Below are positions 35,972 to 45,366 of a DNA stretch of 64,000 nucleotides, piece by piece. Both the position numbers and the translations under genes were made by a program. Numbering within the stretch: the stretch's first letter is position 1; every line of letters begins with the position of its first letter. This stretch comes from Nitratireductor soli (lineage in GTDB: Bacteria > Pseudomonadota > Alphaproteobacteria > Rhizobiales > Rhizobiaceae): NCBI RefSeq assembly GCF_001050155.1, contig NZ_LFVY01000017.1, forward strand, positions 60,758 through 124,757, read 5' to 3'. Under the pieces are notes generated by a model that saw nothing but the letters and a program-made list of their open reading frames with translations, was not told where the DNA came from and made no database searches.

Positions 35972-36162
35972 CCGGCTGTCGTAACCGGATGATTCTCAAA
36001 CTGGTTCGACTACGCGTTATGGGCAAGTAAGGATCGCCCTTCGATCCGCGCGGTGCACCGCGAAACCGTAACATTGTGGATGGCTTACGGCTGGGACGGG
36101 TGTGCAAATCCGGGCCAGCAAATCAAGGTCGATCGCGTTTTTGGGAATCGGCGGGGATGAAC

Positions 36163-36237
<75 letters not shown>

Positions 36238-36479
36238 AGCGCCATAACGGGTTCTCGTGACCGGCCCTGATCGAGGAACAAGACCTCACCGCCCCTTTGA
36301 TGCCACATGGCCCGCGCAATGTCGGAGCCATGATGCGGCGGACTTCTGCCACAATGAAAAGCATAGCGCAAGCGCACATTCGCGGTGATTGCCGAGCGCC
36401 GGCGGCACCGCATCGACACCGCTTGCAGCCGGGCGATTGCCCGGTACGATGCAACTGACGCGAACTTGAGGGCAATGGC

Positions 36480-36680
36480 TTGACCGAACCGAAGCAGGAT
36501 GACCGCAAAGGAGGCGCCGACAAGGGTGGCAGCGGGGGTGGCGGACGCGGCGACAGGCTGGCTGCGGAACTGCGCGCCAACCTGGCGCGGCGCAAGGCCC
36601 AGGCGCGCTCGCGGCGCCAGGGGAATGCCGACGAACGGCCGGAGGGCCTGTCGACCGAAGCAAAGAGCAAGAAGCCGTGA
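36480..36680 (+). CDS. Small basic hypothetical protein upstream of murA
   Basis: A 66-residue, Gly/Arg/Lys-rich protein with TTG start at 36480; GAGGG lies about 13 bases upstream. The core RLAAELRANLARRKAQARSR recurs in small proteins found just ahead of murA in rhizobial genomes, as I recall them. No function known; the basic helix could contact nucleic acid. Ends 216 bases before murA. Confidence 0.6.
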   Translation: MTEPKQDDRKGGADKGGSGGGGRGDRLAAELRANLARRKAQARSRRQGNADERPEGLSTEAKSKKP

Positions 36681-36896
36681 GCGGCCGCACCCAAGCATTC
36701 CTTGCGCCTGAAGCAGCCTTGTTTTAGGACCATTTTAGATAAACATGCTTTTGCGTGGGCGAGTGACGATGCCGAAACCGAACTGCCTCCCCGCGACCGG
36801 GCTTTATCATCCCGCAAGGCACTCAATGCATTCTGGTCCAGCGGGGAAAATCCCGCCGCGACCGAGACTGGGGATCGCCCCGGGAAGTGAGAACAG

Positions 36897-38186
36897 ATGG
36901 ATCGCATACGCATAACCGGCGGCAACACGCTTCACGGCACGCTGCCTATCTCCGGCGCCAAGAACGCCGCCCTGCCCCTGATGATCGCCTCGCTTTTGAC
37001 CGACGACACGCTGACGCTCGACAATGTGCCGCATCTGGCAGACGTCGAGAGCCTGATTCGCATCCTCGGCAATCATGGCGTCGATTATTCCGTGAATGGA
37101 CGTCGCGAAAGCCAGGAAAAGGGGTATTCCCGCACCATCCATTTCACGGCGCGCAGCATCGTCGACACGACGGCGCCCTATGAGCTGGTGTCGAAGATGC
37201 GGGCGAGCTTCTGGGTCATCGGGCCGCTCCTGGCGCGCATGGGCCGGGCCCGTGTCTCGTTGCCGGGTGGCTGCGCCATCGGCACGCGGCCGGTGGATCT
37301 GTTCATCGACGGCCTGCGCGCACTGGGTGCGGAGATCGAGATCGAACAGGGCTATGTGCTGGCGGAAGCCAGGAACGGCCTGATCGGCAACCGATACGTG
37401 TTTCCAAAAATCTCCGTCGGCGCGACGCATGTGCTGATGATGGCGGCGGCGATGGCCAAGGGCGAGACGGTGCTGGAGAACGCGGCGCGCGAACCGGAGA
37501 TCGTCAACCTGGCCGATTGCCTGAACGCCATGGGCGCGAAGATTTCCGGCGCGGGCACGGCGACCATCACGATCGACGGCGTGACCAGCCTTTCAGGCGC
37601 CCGCCACCGGGTCATTCCCGACCGGATCGAGACCGGCACCTACGCGATGGCGGTGGCGATGACCGGCGGCGACGTGATGCTCGAGGGTGCCGAGGCCGAC
37701 CTCCTGGAAACGGCGCTTGGAACACTGGAGCAGACCGGCGCCGAGATCATCCGCACCAATACCGGCATTCGCGTGCGCCGCAACGGACACGGCATTACGC
37801 CGGTGGATGTCACCACCGAACCGTTTCCCGGTTTCCCGACCGACCTGCAGGCCCAGTTCATGGGCCTGATGACGATGGCCAAGGGACGGTCGCACATCAC
37901 CGAGACCATTTTCGAGAACCGGTTCATGCATGTGCAGGAACTCGCCCGGCTGGGCGCGAAAATCTCGCTGTCGGGCCAGACCGCCGTCGTCGATGGCGTG
38001 GCGGGCCTGCGCGGAGCGCCGGTCATGGCGACGGATTTGCGCGCCTCGGTTTCCCTCGTCATCGCGGCGCTCGCGGCCGAAGGCAGCACCGACGTCAACC
38101 GGGTCTATCACCTCGACCGGGGCTTCGAGCGACTCGAGGAAAAGCTTTCGGGCTGCGGCGCGACGATCGAGCGTATTTCCAGCTGA
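36897..38186 (+). CDS. murA: UDP-N-acetylglucosamine 1-carboxyvinyltransferase
   Basis: First committed enzyme of peptidoglycan synthesis; transfers enolpyruvate from PEP to UDP-GlcNAc. The 429-residue chain shows the two-domain EPT fold with [15 protein letters not shown] (Lys22-Asn23), the loop [16 protein letters not shown] holding the fosfomycin-target Cys at residue 126, and [15 protein letters not shown] with [11 protein letters not shown]. It starts the block murA-DUF2948-UPF0262-phosphatase-infA-maf-yacG. Confidence 0.97.
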   Translation: MDRIRITGGNTLHGTLPISGAKNAALPLMIASLLTDDTLTLDNVPHLADVESLIRILGNHGVDYSVNGRRESQEKGYSRTIHFTARSIVDTTAPYELVSKMRASFWVIGPLLARMGRARVSLPGGCAIGTRPVDLFIDGLRALGAEIEIEQGYVLAEARNGLIGNRYVFPKISVGATHVLMMAAAMAKGETVLENAAREPEIVNLADCLNAMGAKISGAGTATITIDGVTSLSGARHRVIPDRIETGTYAMAVAMTGGDVMLEGAEADLLETALGTLEQTGAEIIRTNTGIRVRRNGHGITPVDVTTEPFPGFPTDLQAQFMGLMTMAKGRSHITETIFENRFMHVQELARLGAKISLSGQTAVVDGVAGLRGAPVMATDLRASVSLVIAALAAEGSTDVNRVYHLDRGFERLEEKLSGCGATIERISS

Positions 38187-38208
38187 ACTCAGAACGGCGC
38201 GGTTGACC

Positions 38209-38652
38209 ATGGACTTTCTCAAACTCGTGGCGCTCGATGAGGAGGATCTGGCGATCCTTTCGGCGCATCTGCAGGATGCGGTCACCAAGGTGGGTGACCT
38301 GGCGTTCGAACCGGGCGACAAGCGGTTCGCCCTGGCGATGAACCGGTTCGTCTGGGAGAAGGAAACCAAACGCCGCGCCTTCCGGCCGACGCCGCATGAG
38401 CGGCGGCGCAGCATCCTGCATTTCGACCGCGTCCAGTCCGTGAGGACCGCCGGCATCGACCGCAGCCGGCCGAACGACATCCTGTCGCTGCTCGCCGTCG
38501 ACTTCACCATGGGCGCGGCGCCTTCCGGCACGGTCGAACTGATCTTCTCGGGCAATGCGGCGATCCAACTCGACGTGGAGTGCGTCGAGGCGCGGCTGAC
38601 GGATCTCGGCGCCGCCTGGGAAACGCCCGCACGACCAGACCACGATCTCTGA
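38209..38652 (+). CDS. DUF2948 family protein
   Basis: A 147-residue member of DUF2948, a family largely confined to alphaproteobacteria and regularly placed after murA. Features: [20 protein letters not shown] at the start, [33 protein letters not shown] and [11 protein letters not shown]. Function unknown. ATG at 38209, 22 bases after murA; only one base separates its stop from the next ATG. Confidence 0.9.
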   Translation: MDFLKLVALDEEDLAILSAHLQDAVTKVGDLAFEPGDKRFALAMNRFVWEKETKRRAFRPTPHERRRSILHFDRVQSVRTAGIDRSRPNDILSLLAVDFTMGAAPSGTVELIFSGNAAIQLDVECVEARLTDLGAAWETPARPDHDL

Positions 38653-38653
38653 G

Positions 38654-39139
38654 ATGAGCTGCGCCGGCTCCGACACAGCACGCCTGGTCGAAGTCGAACT
38701 CGACGAATCCGTCGGCCGCGCGACCCCCGACATCGAGCACGAGCGGGCCGTGGCGATCTTCGACCTGGTGGAAGAAAACAGCTTTCGGCCGGTCGGCGAC
38801 GAGGCGGGAGGCCCCTACAGGTTGAAGCTGTCGCTGGTCGATTCGCGGCTGGTTTTCTCGATCTCGCGCGAGAATGGCGAAACGGTGGTGACGCATATTC
38901 TCTCGCTGACGCCTTTCCGGCGCATCGTGAAGGATTATTTTCTGATCTGCGAGAGCTATTACGATGCGATCCGCAGCGCCACACCGAGCCAGATCGAGGC
39001 CATCGACATGGGACGGCGCGGCCTGCACAATGAGGGCTCCCAGACCTTGATGGATCGCCTGAAAGACAAGATCGACGTCGATTTCGACACGGCGCGCCGG
39101 CTCTTCACGCTGGTCTGCGTTCTGCATTGGCGGGGCTAG
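38654..39139 (+). CDS. UPF0262 family protein
   Basis: A 161-residue protein of UPF0262, an uncharacterised alphaproteobacterial family. Diagnostic stretches are [51 protein letters not shown] and [17 protein letters not shown]. It begins one base after the DUF2948 stop. In many rhizobia hisD lies between these two genes; here it does not. Confidence 0.92.
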   Translation: MSCAGSDTARLVEVELDESVGRATPDIEHERAVAIFDLVEENSFRPVGDEAGGPYRLKLSLVDSRLVFSISRENGETVVTHILSLTPFRRIVKDYFLICESYYDAIRSATPSQIEAIDMGRRGLHNEGSQTLMDRLKDKIDVDFDTARRLFTLVCVLHWRG

Positions 39140-39171
39140 ACGATGCGCTTCGGCGGCCGTGGAGCACGGCC

Positions 39172-39651
39172 ATGAACGCACTCGACCCCTTGTCCAAGGC
39201 AGACAAACGACGCGCTCCGCAGTCGGTCCTGTTCCTGTGCGGCATGAACGCCATCCGCTCGCCGATGGCCGAGGCCCTGGCACGCCGGGCCTTGCCGCGC
39301 AGCGTCTTTCTCGCCTCGGCCGGCCTGCGCGCCGGCGAACGAGATCCCTTCGTCGATGCGATCCTCGACGAAGACGGCCTGACGCTCGGCGACCGGCATC
39401 CGCAATCGATCGAGGAACTCGCCGACACCAATTTCGACCTCATCATCACCCTTTCTCCTGAGGCACATCACAGGGCACTGGAAATGACCCGCACCATAGC
39501 CGCCGACGTGGAGTATTGGCCGATGCTGGACCCGACCATCGTCAGCGGCACGCGCGAGCAGATCATGGCTGCCTATCGCGATGTGCGCGAGCGGCTGGCC
39601 GCGGCGATCGGCGCCCGTTTTGGCAAGCGCAACAAAACGGACACAAATTAA
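39172..39651 (+). CDS. Low molecular weight phosphatase family protein
   Basis: A 159-residue member of the low-molecular-weight protein tyrosine phosphatase / arsenate reductase fold. The P-loop VLFLCGMNAIRSPMAEA gives C23-X5-R29 and the acid loop is WPMLDPTI. The second loop residue pattern (GMNAI in place of GNICR) departs from classical tyrosine phosphatases, so the substrate is uncertain. GGAG is seven bases before the ATG at 39172; the frame upstream overlaps UPF0262. It sits ahead of infA, as is usual in the order. Confidence 0.88.
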   Translation: MNALDPLSKADKRRAPQSVLFLCGMNAIRSPMAEALARRALPRSVFLASAGLRAGERDPFVDAILDEDGLTLGDRHPQSIEELADTNFDLIITLSPEAHHRALEMTRTIAADVEYWPMLDPTIVSGTREQIMAAYRDVRERLAAAIGARFGKRNKTDTN

Positions 39652-39754
39652 CTTCAGGCCACCCTAAGCTTGTTCACAAAGACGGATGAATGGGCTAGGT
39701 TCCGCGCCAATTCCGGCCGTCGGCCGGGAATATCTGCAAAACCGAAGGTATCGG

Positions 39755-39973
39755 ATGCCAAAGGAAGAAGTCCTGGAGTTTCCAGGCGTGGTTACGGAAT
39801 TGCTGCCGAACGCGATGTTTCGCGTAAAGCTGGAAAACGAACACGAAATCATCGCGCACACGGCAGGCCGGATGCGCAAGAACCGCATTCGCGTTCTGAC
39901 CGGCGACAAGGTGCTCGTTGAAATGACGCCCTATGACCTGACCAAGGGTCGCATCACCTATCGCTTCAAGTAG
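39755..39973 (+). CDS. infA: Translation initiation factor IF-1
   Basis: S1/OB-fold factor that binds the ribosomal A site during initiation. 72 residues, family length, with [37 protein letters not shown] and [20 protein letters not shown] nine bases upstream of the ATG at 39755. Followed 29 bases later by maf. Confidence 0.97.
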
Positions 39974-40002
39974 AACCGACAACCGCGACCGGTAAGACAA
40001 GA

Positions 40003-40635
40003 ATGAGCGCCTTTCAGAAACTCGTGCTTGCTTCCGGATCGCCGCGGCGTGTCGAACTGCTGCAGCAGGCAGGTCTCGAGCCTGATCACCTGGTCCCGGC
40101 CAATATCGACGAGACGCCGATCAAGGGCGAGCACCCGCGCTCCCTTGCCAAGCGGCTGTCGCGCGGCAAGGCGGAAAAGGCGCTCGAGCGCCTGCGGAAG
40201 GACGGCGCGGCGGAGGACGGATTCATCCTCGCCGCCGACACGGTGGTCGCCGTCGGACGACGCATCCTGCCCAAGGCGGAGATGATCGACGAAGCGTCGA
40301 ACTGCCTGCAACTGCTTTCCGGCCGCTCGCACCGCGTCTTCACCGGACTTTGCCTGGTCACGCCGGCCGGCAAATTGCGCCAGCGGCTGGTCGAGACGCG
40401 CGTGCGCTTCAAGCGCCTGTCGCGCGAGGAACTGGAGAGCTACCTGGCTTCCGGCGAATGGCGCGGCAAGGCCGGCGGCTACGCCATCCAGGGGCTTGCC
40501 GGAACGTTCGTCGTCAAGCTGGTCGGTTCCTATACGAATGTGGTCGGCCTGCCTCTGTTCGAGACGGTGAACCTGCTGGTGGCCGAGGGCTACAAGGTGC
40601 ATTTCAACTGGCTTTCGGGCGCGCGAGACCAGTAG
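40003..40635 (+). CDS. maf: Maf family nucleoside triphosphate pyrophosphatase
   Basis: Hydrolyses non-canonical or pyrimidine nucleotides (dTTP/UTP class) to monophosphates. The 210 residues include [16 protein letters not shown], the substrate lysine region [27 protein letters not shown] and [16 protein letters not shown], all standard Maf blocks. It is part of the infA-maf-yacG order. Confidence 0.95.
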   Translation: MSAFQKLVLASGSPRRVELLQQAGLEPDHLVPANIDETPIKGEHPRSLAKRLSRGKAEKALERLRKDGAAEDGFILAADTVVAVGRRILPKAEMIDEASNCLQLLSGRSHRVFTGLCLVTPAGKLRQRLVETRVRFKRLSREELESYLASGEWRGKAGGYAIQGLAGTFVVKLVGSYTNVVGLPLFETVNLLVAEGYKVHFNWLSGARDQ

Positions 40636-40653
40636 ACCGGGGACCAGTAGACG

Positions 40654-40851
40654 ATGTCGCAGCACCAGGACGAAAAAGTCACTCCGTTGCGGCCGAAGCG
40701 CCCTTGCCCGGAATGCGGCGCGGCTTCGCAGCGCGCCTTCTATCCATTCTGTTCCAGCCGCTGCAAGGACGTCGATCTCAATCGGTGGCTATCCGGATCC
40801 TATTCCATTCCCGGCCGTTCCATCGACGAGGAAGACGGCGACCCGAGCTGA
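40654..40851 (+). CDS. yacG: DNA gyrase inhibitor YacG (zinc-binding)
   Basis: A 65-residue zinc protein. Four cysteines in [20 protein letters not shown] followed by [18 protein letters not shown] match YacG, which in E. coli binds GyrB and inhibits gyrase. It is the last gene of the block, 18 bases after maf. Confidence 0.93.
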   Translation: MSQHQDEKVTPLRPKRPCPECGAASQRAFYPFCSSRCKDVDLNRWLSGSYSIPGRSIDEEDGDPS

Positions 40852-40880
40852 AATAACGTTACAGCTTTTTGCACCGCCAT

Positions 40881-40911
40881 AAAAAAGCCCGGTCCGTTGA
40901 CGGGACCGGGC
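40881..40911 (-). terminator. Terminator of the DUF1127 gene
   Basis: Stem GCCCGGTCC (40887-40895) and GGACCGGGC (40903-40911) with a 7-base loop; AAAAAA at 40881-40886 becomes a T run on the minus strand. It may also stop plus-strand transcription from yacG. Confidence 0.85.
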
Positions 40912-40950
40912 AATGTGCAGGCAGCCGGGGGGAAACCGGCATTGCGGGAG

Positions 40951-41253
40951 TCAGGCCTGCAAGGGATTTACGGAATTCGGCATCCTGGGACGCGTGCGGT
41001 CGGCAGCGATTTCCTGCAGCGCACGCGTGGCGTCGCCGTGCGGCACGCTCAGCGAAACGACATCGATGTCGCAGCGCGTCAGGCCGATGTCGGCCAACTG
41101 CCAGTCGGACATTTCCGAAAGCTGATGCATCGCCTGTCGGGTTTTCCAGAAGCGCGACACAGCGGCCATGAAGGACGACACGGCGTGACGCGCAATGCCG
41201 ACCGGCCGTGCGGCGGCGGTCATGGCGAAGGCATCGGAATCGGCGCGTGTCAT
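40951..41253 (-). CDS. DUF1127 domain protein
   Basis: A 100-residue protein with the short DUF1127 (YjiS-like) motif at residues 40-75: RFWKTRQAMHQLSEMSDWQL followed by ADIGLTRCDI. Small DUF1127 proteins in alphaproteobacteria have been tied to RNA turnover, phosphate or carbon metabolism. GAAGGAGAA precedes the ATG at 41253. It is divergent from the LysR gene at 41414, whose product may control it. Confidence 0.88.
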   Translation of the reverse strand: MTRADSDAFAMTAAARPVGIARHAVSSFMAAVSRFWKTRQAMHQLSEMSDWQLADIGLTRCDIDVVSLSVPHGDATRALQEIAADRTRPRMPNSVNPLQA

Positions 41254-41413
41254 GGTCGTTCTCCTTCCTCGTTCGAAAATGGTCCGGCTCAGCGAAAAGT
41301 GCGGCTGGGGCGCTTCCAAAGTGGCTGGAAGCGCCCATCGGCCTTGCATGAAAAGAGAATGCCAAGACCTTATTGATTAGTCGAACGAATGTTTCTAATC
41401 TTTAGCATCAACA

Positions 41414-42394
41414 ATGATGATAGATGATGCCATGGCCGCCCCACTCGACCTCGATCAACTCACCACGTTCATCGCCATTGCCGACACCGGCAGCTTCACG
41501 CGGGCGGCGGAAGAGGTTCATCGAACCCAGTCCGCCGTTTCCATGCAGATGCGCCGTCTCGAGGACCGCGTCGGCAAACCGCTGTTCCAAAAAGACGGCC
41601 GCACCAACCGGCTGACAGAGAATGGCGAGCGTCTGCTGACCTTTGCCCGCCGCCTGATGCGCCTCAACCGCGAAACGCTGGCCGCCTTCGACGATGCGAG
41701 CCTGGAAGGGCACATTCGCATCGGCACGCCGGACGACTATGCCGACCGTTTCCTGCCGGAGATCATGGCGCGCTTTTCGCGCTCCAATCCGCGTGTGGAG
41801 CTATCGGTGTTGTGCGAGCCGACGCCCAACCTGGTCGAGCATATCAGGCGCGGCAATCTCGACCTGGCGCTGGTCACCCATGACGATGCGAAAGGCGGCT
41901 CCGAGGCCGTGCGCCGCGAACCGGTCCTTTGGGTCAGCTCTGCCAACCATTCTGTGCATGAGCGCGACGTGCTGCCGATGGCCTTCGGCCGCCCCAACTG
42001 CCTGTGGCGTCGCGCCGCCTGCGCGGCGCTCGATGAGATGAACCGCGACTATCGGGTGTTGTTCACCAGCTTCTCGGCGACCGTCATCACCACGACCGTG
42101 CTGTCCGGCCTGGCGGTTTCGGTCCTGCCCGAATGCGCGTTGCGACCGGGCATGCGGGTGCTGGGCGAGGCGGACGGTTTCAACACCCTGCCCGACTGCC
42201 ATATCGGCCTGATGCGCGGGCATACGGGCCAGGTCGAGATCATCGACGCGCTGGCCCGACACATCGGCGAAAGCCTCGACAATCTGTCGGTTCCAGCCTT
42301 TATTGAGGAGAAGGGAAGCTTCGATTTCAATGGAACCTTCCACAACCCGAAGGGCAAACGGCTGCGTCCCGGCCGCATCCTGGCGGGCTGGTAA
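41414..42394 (+). CDS. LysR family transcriptional regulator
   Basis: A 326-residue regulator with an N-terminal winged HTH (LDQLTTFIAIADTGSFTRAA, SAVSMQMRRLEDRVGKPLFQ, LTENGERLLTFARRL) and a periplasmic-binding-like effector domain. An ATG at 41414 and another at 41432 are both usable. The divergent DUF1127 gene starts 161 bases away; this pair recurs in rhizobia, and LysR proteins commonly regulate a divergent neighbour. The ligand is unknown. Confidence 0.9.
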   Translation: MMIDDAMAAPLDLDQLTTFIAIADTGSFTRAAEEVHRTQSAVSMQMRRLEDRVGKPLFQKDGRTNRLTENGERLLTFARRLMRLNRETLAAFDDASLEGHIRIGTPDDYADRFLPEIMARFSRSNPRVELSVLCEPTPNLVEHIRRGNLDLALVTHDDAKGGSEAVRREPVLWVSSANHSVHERDVLPMAFGRPNCLWRRAACAALDEMNRDYRVLFTSFSATVITTTVLSGLAVSVLPECALRPGMRVLGEADGFNTLPDCHIGLMRGHTGQVEIIDALARHIGESLDNLSVPAFIEEKGSFDFNGTFHNPKGKRLRPGRILAGW

Positions 42395-42460
42395 GGCAAA
42401 CGTCGCGAGAGGAAGGCGCGCGGGCTTGACCCGCGACGTCCGCACCGTCTCAATCGACCC

Positions 42461-44032
42461 ATGACAGACCTGCCACCAAACGATTCGCCAAGCAATGTCG
42501 CCGAGTTTTCCGTCAGCGAGCTTTCCGGCGCGCTGAAACGCACGGTCGAGGACGCTTTCGGCCATGTGCGCGTGCGCGGCGAGATCTCCGGCTATCGCGG
42601 GCCGCACTCCTCCGGCCACGCCTATTTCGCGCTGAAGGACGACCGGGCACGGCTGGAGGCGGTGATCTGGCGCGGCGTCTTCTCGAAGCTGAAGTTCCTG
42701 CCGCAGGAAGGGCTGGAGGTCATCGCCACCGGCAAGCTGACCACCTATCCGGGCTCGTCGAAGTACCAGATCGTCATCGAAAGCATCGAGCCGGCCGGTG
42801 CCGGGGCGCTGATGGCGCTGCTCGAAGAGCGCAAGAAGAAGCTCGCCGCCGAGGGCCTGTTCGAAGACGCGCGCAAACAGTTGCTGCCGTTCATGCCGCG
42901 CGTCATCGGCGTCGTTACTTCGCCGACGGGCGCGGTCATCCGCGACATCATCCACCGCATCAACGACCGGTTCCCGGTGCATGTGCTGGTCTGGCCGGTG
43001 CGCGTGCAGGGCGAAACGTCGGGTGATGAAGTCTCGGCCGCCGTCAACGGCTTCAACGCACTGCCGATTGACGGCCCCCTGCCCCGCCCCGACGTTTTGA
43101 TCGTCGCGCGTGGCGGCGGCAGCCTCGAGGATCTCTGGGGGTTCAACGACGAAGCCGTGGTCAGGGCGGTCGCCGCTTCGATGATACCCGTCATCTCGGC
43201 GGTCGGCCACGAAACCGACTGGACGCTCATCGACCTCGTCGCCGACCGGCGTGCGCCGACGCCGACCGGAGCCGCGGAAATGGCTGTCCCGGTGAAGGCC
43301 GATCTCGAAGCGTCGCTGGTGCGGCTTTCCGCCCGGCTGAAGGGTGCCGTCTCGCGCGACGGGGAACGAAAACGGCAGGCGCTGAGGGCACTGGCCCGCG
43401 CCCTGCCTTCGCCCGACCAGTTGCTTGCCCTGCCACGCCGGCGTTTCGACGAATCGGCCAGCCGGCTCGGCCGGGCGCTGTCGGCCGCCACCCAGCGCAA
43501 GCGCCTCACCTTCAGCGGTCTCCGGCTGTCGCCGGCGACGCTGCAGCGGCGGCTGAAGGAAGCCCGGCGGCGGACAACCGCATCCGGCGAGCGGCTGCCC
43601 GGCGTGTTCCTGGCCATGGTGCGTGGCCAGCGAACCCGCTTCAACCGCGACGCGGGCCGCGTTTCGCCCGGCGCACTCAACCAGCGCATCGCCCATTTTC
43701 GCGAACGGCTGAGGCTGATGGAACAGCGCTCCGACACACTCGTGCGCACGCGGCTGGAGCGCGCCGCCCAGCGCCGCGAACAGGCGGTCCGCCTGATGGA
43801 ATCGCTGTCGTACCGTGCCGTGCTGGAGCGTGGGTTCGCGCTCGTGCGCGGCGCCGACAACGAACCGCTGAAGCGAGCCAAGGACGTTCAGCCGGGCCTT
43901 GAGCTGCAGATTCAGTTCGCCGATGGCGTCACCCGCGCCATCGCCGCCGGCGAGAGCCGCAAAGGCAGCGCCCCGCGCAAGCCGCCTCAGGATGCGCCGG
44001 CCAAGCCGCAGGATCAGGGCACGCTGCTGTGA
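42461..44032 (+). CDS. xseA: Exodeoxyribonuclease VII large subunit
   Basis: Catalytic subunit of the single-strand exonuclease VII. The 523 residues have the N-terminal OB fold ([30 protein letters not shown]), the catalytic domain ([48 protein letters not shown]) and a long coiled region, ending in a basic tail. xseB is not nearby. It is followed by tRNA-His on the other strand. Confidence 0.96.
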   Translation: MTDLPPNDSPSNVAEFSVSELSGALKRTVEDAFGHVRVRGEISGYRGPHSSGHAYFALKDDRARLEAVIWRGVFSKLKFLPQEGLEVIATGKLTTYPGSSKYQIVIESIEPAGAGALMALLEERKKKLAAEGLFEDARKQLLPFMPRVIGVVTSPTGAVIRDIIHRINDRFPVHVLVWPVRVQGETSGDEVSAAVNGFNALPIDGPLPRPDVLIVARGGGSLEDLWGFNDEAVVRAVAASMIPVISAVGHETDWTLIDLVADRRAPTPTGAAEMAVPVKADLEASLVRLSARLKGAVSRDGERKRQALRALARALPSPDQLLALPRRRFDESASRLGRALSAATQRKRLTFSGLRLSPATLQRRLKEARRRTTASGERLPGVFLAMVRGQRTRFNRDAGRVSPGALNQRIAHFRERLRLMEQRSDTLVRTRLERAAQRREQAVRLMESLSYRAVLERGFALVRGADNEPLKRAKDVQPGLELQIQFADGVTRAIAAGESRKGSAPRKPPQDAPAKPQDQGTLL

Positions 44033-44108
44033 TCGCGGCCACGATGCCGAGCTGGACGCTCTGTAGCGCGCAGTTTGCGTTGGGTTTCGGGAACATAGGG
44101 AAATGAAA

Positions 44109-44185
44109 TGGTACGGTTGGGTGGGTTCGAACCACCGACCTCAGGAGCCACAATCCTGCGCTCTAACCAACTGAGCTACAACCGC
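44109..44185 (-). tRNA. tRNA-His (anticodon GTG), alphaproteobacterial type
   Basis: Minus-strand cloverleaf of 77 nt. Acceptor GCGGTTG (from 44185) pairs with CAACCGT, giving a G1-U72 pair; the discriminator is A73 and CCA is encoded at 44109-44111. The base before position 1 is T, so no G-1 is encoded. Anticodon stem CAGGA/TCCTG encloses TTGTGGC. Lack of G-1 with A73 and U72 is the known alphaproteobacterial variant. Confidence 0.96.
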
Positions 44186-44265
44186 ACGCGGCCATTGACT
44201 GGCGTAGGCGTCAATACGGGCAAACCACCGCTTTTTCAAGCCAAAACAATGACGCCGCCCAAAAC

Positions 44266-44298
44266 AAAAAAAGACCGGGGGGAGGATCCCGGTCTTTT
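44266..44298 (-). terminator. Terminator downstream of phasin
   Basis: Stem AAAGACCGGG (44270-44279) and CCCGGTCTTT (44288-44297) around GGGAGGAT. The A run at 44266-44272 gives a T run on the minus strand and TTTT at 44295-44298 gives one on the plus strand, so it can work both ways. The nearest upstream minus-strand gene is phasin, with a repeat in between. Confidence 0.75.
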
Positions 44299-44399
44299 CA
44301 TTGATGGGCCGAAGGGAGGAGGTTTCGGCCCGAGCCCAGCGGCAATGGGAGGAGGATCTGCCGCCGGGTGTTCCTGCCCCGATCGATCGCAAACGTGTT

Positions 44400-44566
44400 C
44401 GACCGGTTTATCACTTCACGGAACCGCTGCCCCGTGCGCTATCTCATGTTGCTCCGCATTTGCGCGGACGCTAGTGGTCTGACCGAAACAGATGGTCCCC
44501 ATCTGTTTCGAAAAGTCAGCCCACGAGCGATTGATCTGGTGGTTCCACCTGATCGCAAAATGCCTT
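44400..44566. repeat. REP-like copy E interrupted by a second hairpin element
   Basis: The REP frame is CCGCATTTGCGCGG (44455-44468) on the left and GGTTCCACCTGATCGCAAAA, starting at 44541, on the right. Between them, 44472-44542 is an inverted copy (66 of 71 bases identical) of the right part of the element at 29946-30065, with hairpin CGAAACAGATGG/CCATCTGTTTCG. It appears that one intergenic palindrome has entered or recombined with another. The gap 44186-44564 holds only this and the terminator. Confidence 0.8.
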
Positions 44567-45020
44567 AAGCGACGCGGAGTTCCTTGACGGCCTTCTCGAA
44601 GACGTCCTTCATCGGCTTGGCAAGGGTCTCGGCGGACTTCTGCGAAACAACCTGGAAATCCTTCAGCTGGTCGACGGCAACTTCCATGCGCTTGCGCATG
44701 AAGGTGCTCTGCATCTCGATCAGGTCGGCGAAGGAACGGGCTCCTGCCAGCGCCTCGAGATGGGCGAGATTGGCCTCGGCGCCTTCGCGCATGGCGGCAA
44801 TGGACTTGCTGGTGAATTCGTTGCCGGCCGACTTGGCGCTCTCGAAGGTCGCCTCGATTGCCTTCTGGGTGTCCTCGGCGTTCGCCTTCATGCGGGCGTA
44901 GACTTCCTTGGTCTGCTCGGTGCTCTTCTCGGCGAAAGCGCGAAACTGCTCGCTGGCCTGCGTCGCATCGAAGGACGGAAACTCAACGCTCTCGGTGTCT
45001 TTCTGATTGGTCTTGGTCAT
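44565..45020 (-). CDS. Phasin family protein
   Basis: Coats polyhydroxybutyrate granules. The 151-residue helical protein has the phasin pattern: FRAFAEKSTEQTKEVYARMK, AIEATFESAKSAGNEFTSKS, NLAHLEALAGARSFADLIEM, QSTFMRKRMEVAVDQL and QKSAETLAKPMKDVFEKAV. AAGGAT is nine bases before the ATG at 45020; a GTG at 45026 is too close. It has a TGC-rich palindrome upstream that may bind the PHB regulator PhaR, and a terminator at 44266. Confidence 0.93.
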   Translation of the reverse strand: MTKTNQKDTESVEFPSFDATQASEQFRAFAEKSTEQTKEVYARMKANAEDTQKAIEATFESAKSAGNEFTSKSIAAMREGAEANLAHLEALAGARSFADLIEMQSTFMRKRMEVAVDQLKDFQVVSQKSAETLAKPMKDVFEKAVKELRVA

Positions 45021-45366
45021 AGCCACGATCCTTTGGGTCAGGGCGGGTCGTGCTGCACGCTGGATCCGCCGAACAATTGATGGCCCTCATATAGCGCGAT
45101 CTATGCTGCATTGCAACATTTTATTGCGCTGCAGCATAAAACCCTGTTTCGATTAACCAATCACCGAGATTCCGCGATAACGCATCAGGTGTTTGTGGAC
45201 CGGGCCGCGACATGCTTTTATTAATGATGTGTTAATGCCGTTGTCGGAATGCCGCAGCAGCGGGTGCGGATGGGCAGTCCGATGCTGTTTGAACCCAACC
45301 GCGCACTGCCAGGGCCGCTTTGGCACCGGGCGTGTGCGCATAGAAATGGTCTTTTGGCTCGTTTGA
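45021..45366. other. Divergent promoter region, phasin and PAS kinase
   Basis: About 345 bases with no supported gene. It holds the palindrome at 45102-45138 and AT-rich tracts (TTTTATTAATGATG near 45215) suited to promoters. Any regulator acting here could affect both the phasin and the large kinase gene. Confidence 0.5.
45102..45138. promoter_or_regulatory. Candidate operator upstream of phasin
   Basis: TATGCTGCA (45102-45110) and TGCAGCATA (45130-45138) form a perfect 9-bp inverted repeat; inside are TTGCAA and TTGCG. PhaR-type regulators of PHB genes bind TGC-rich sites with CTGC/GCAG halves, so this fits a phasin operator. It is 82 bases upstream of the phasin ATG. Confidence 0.5.
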
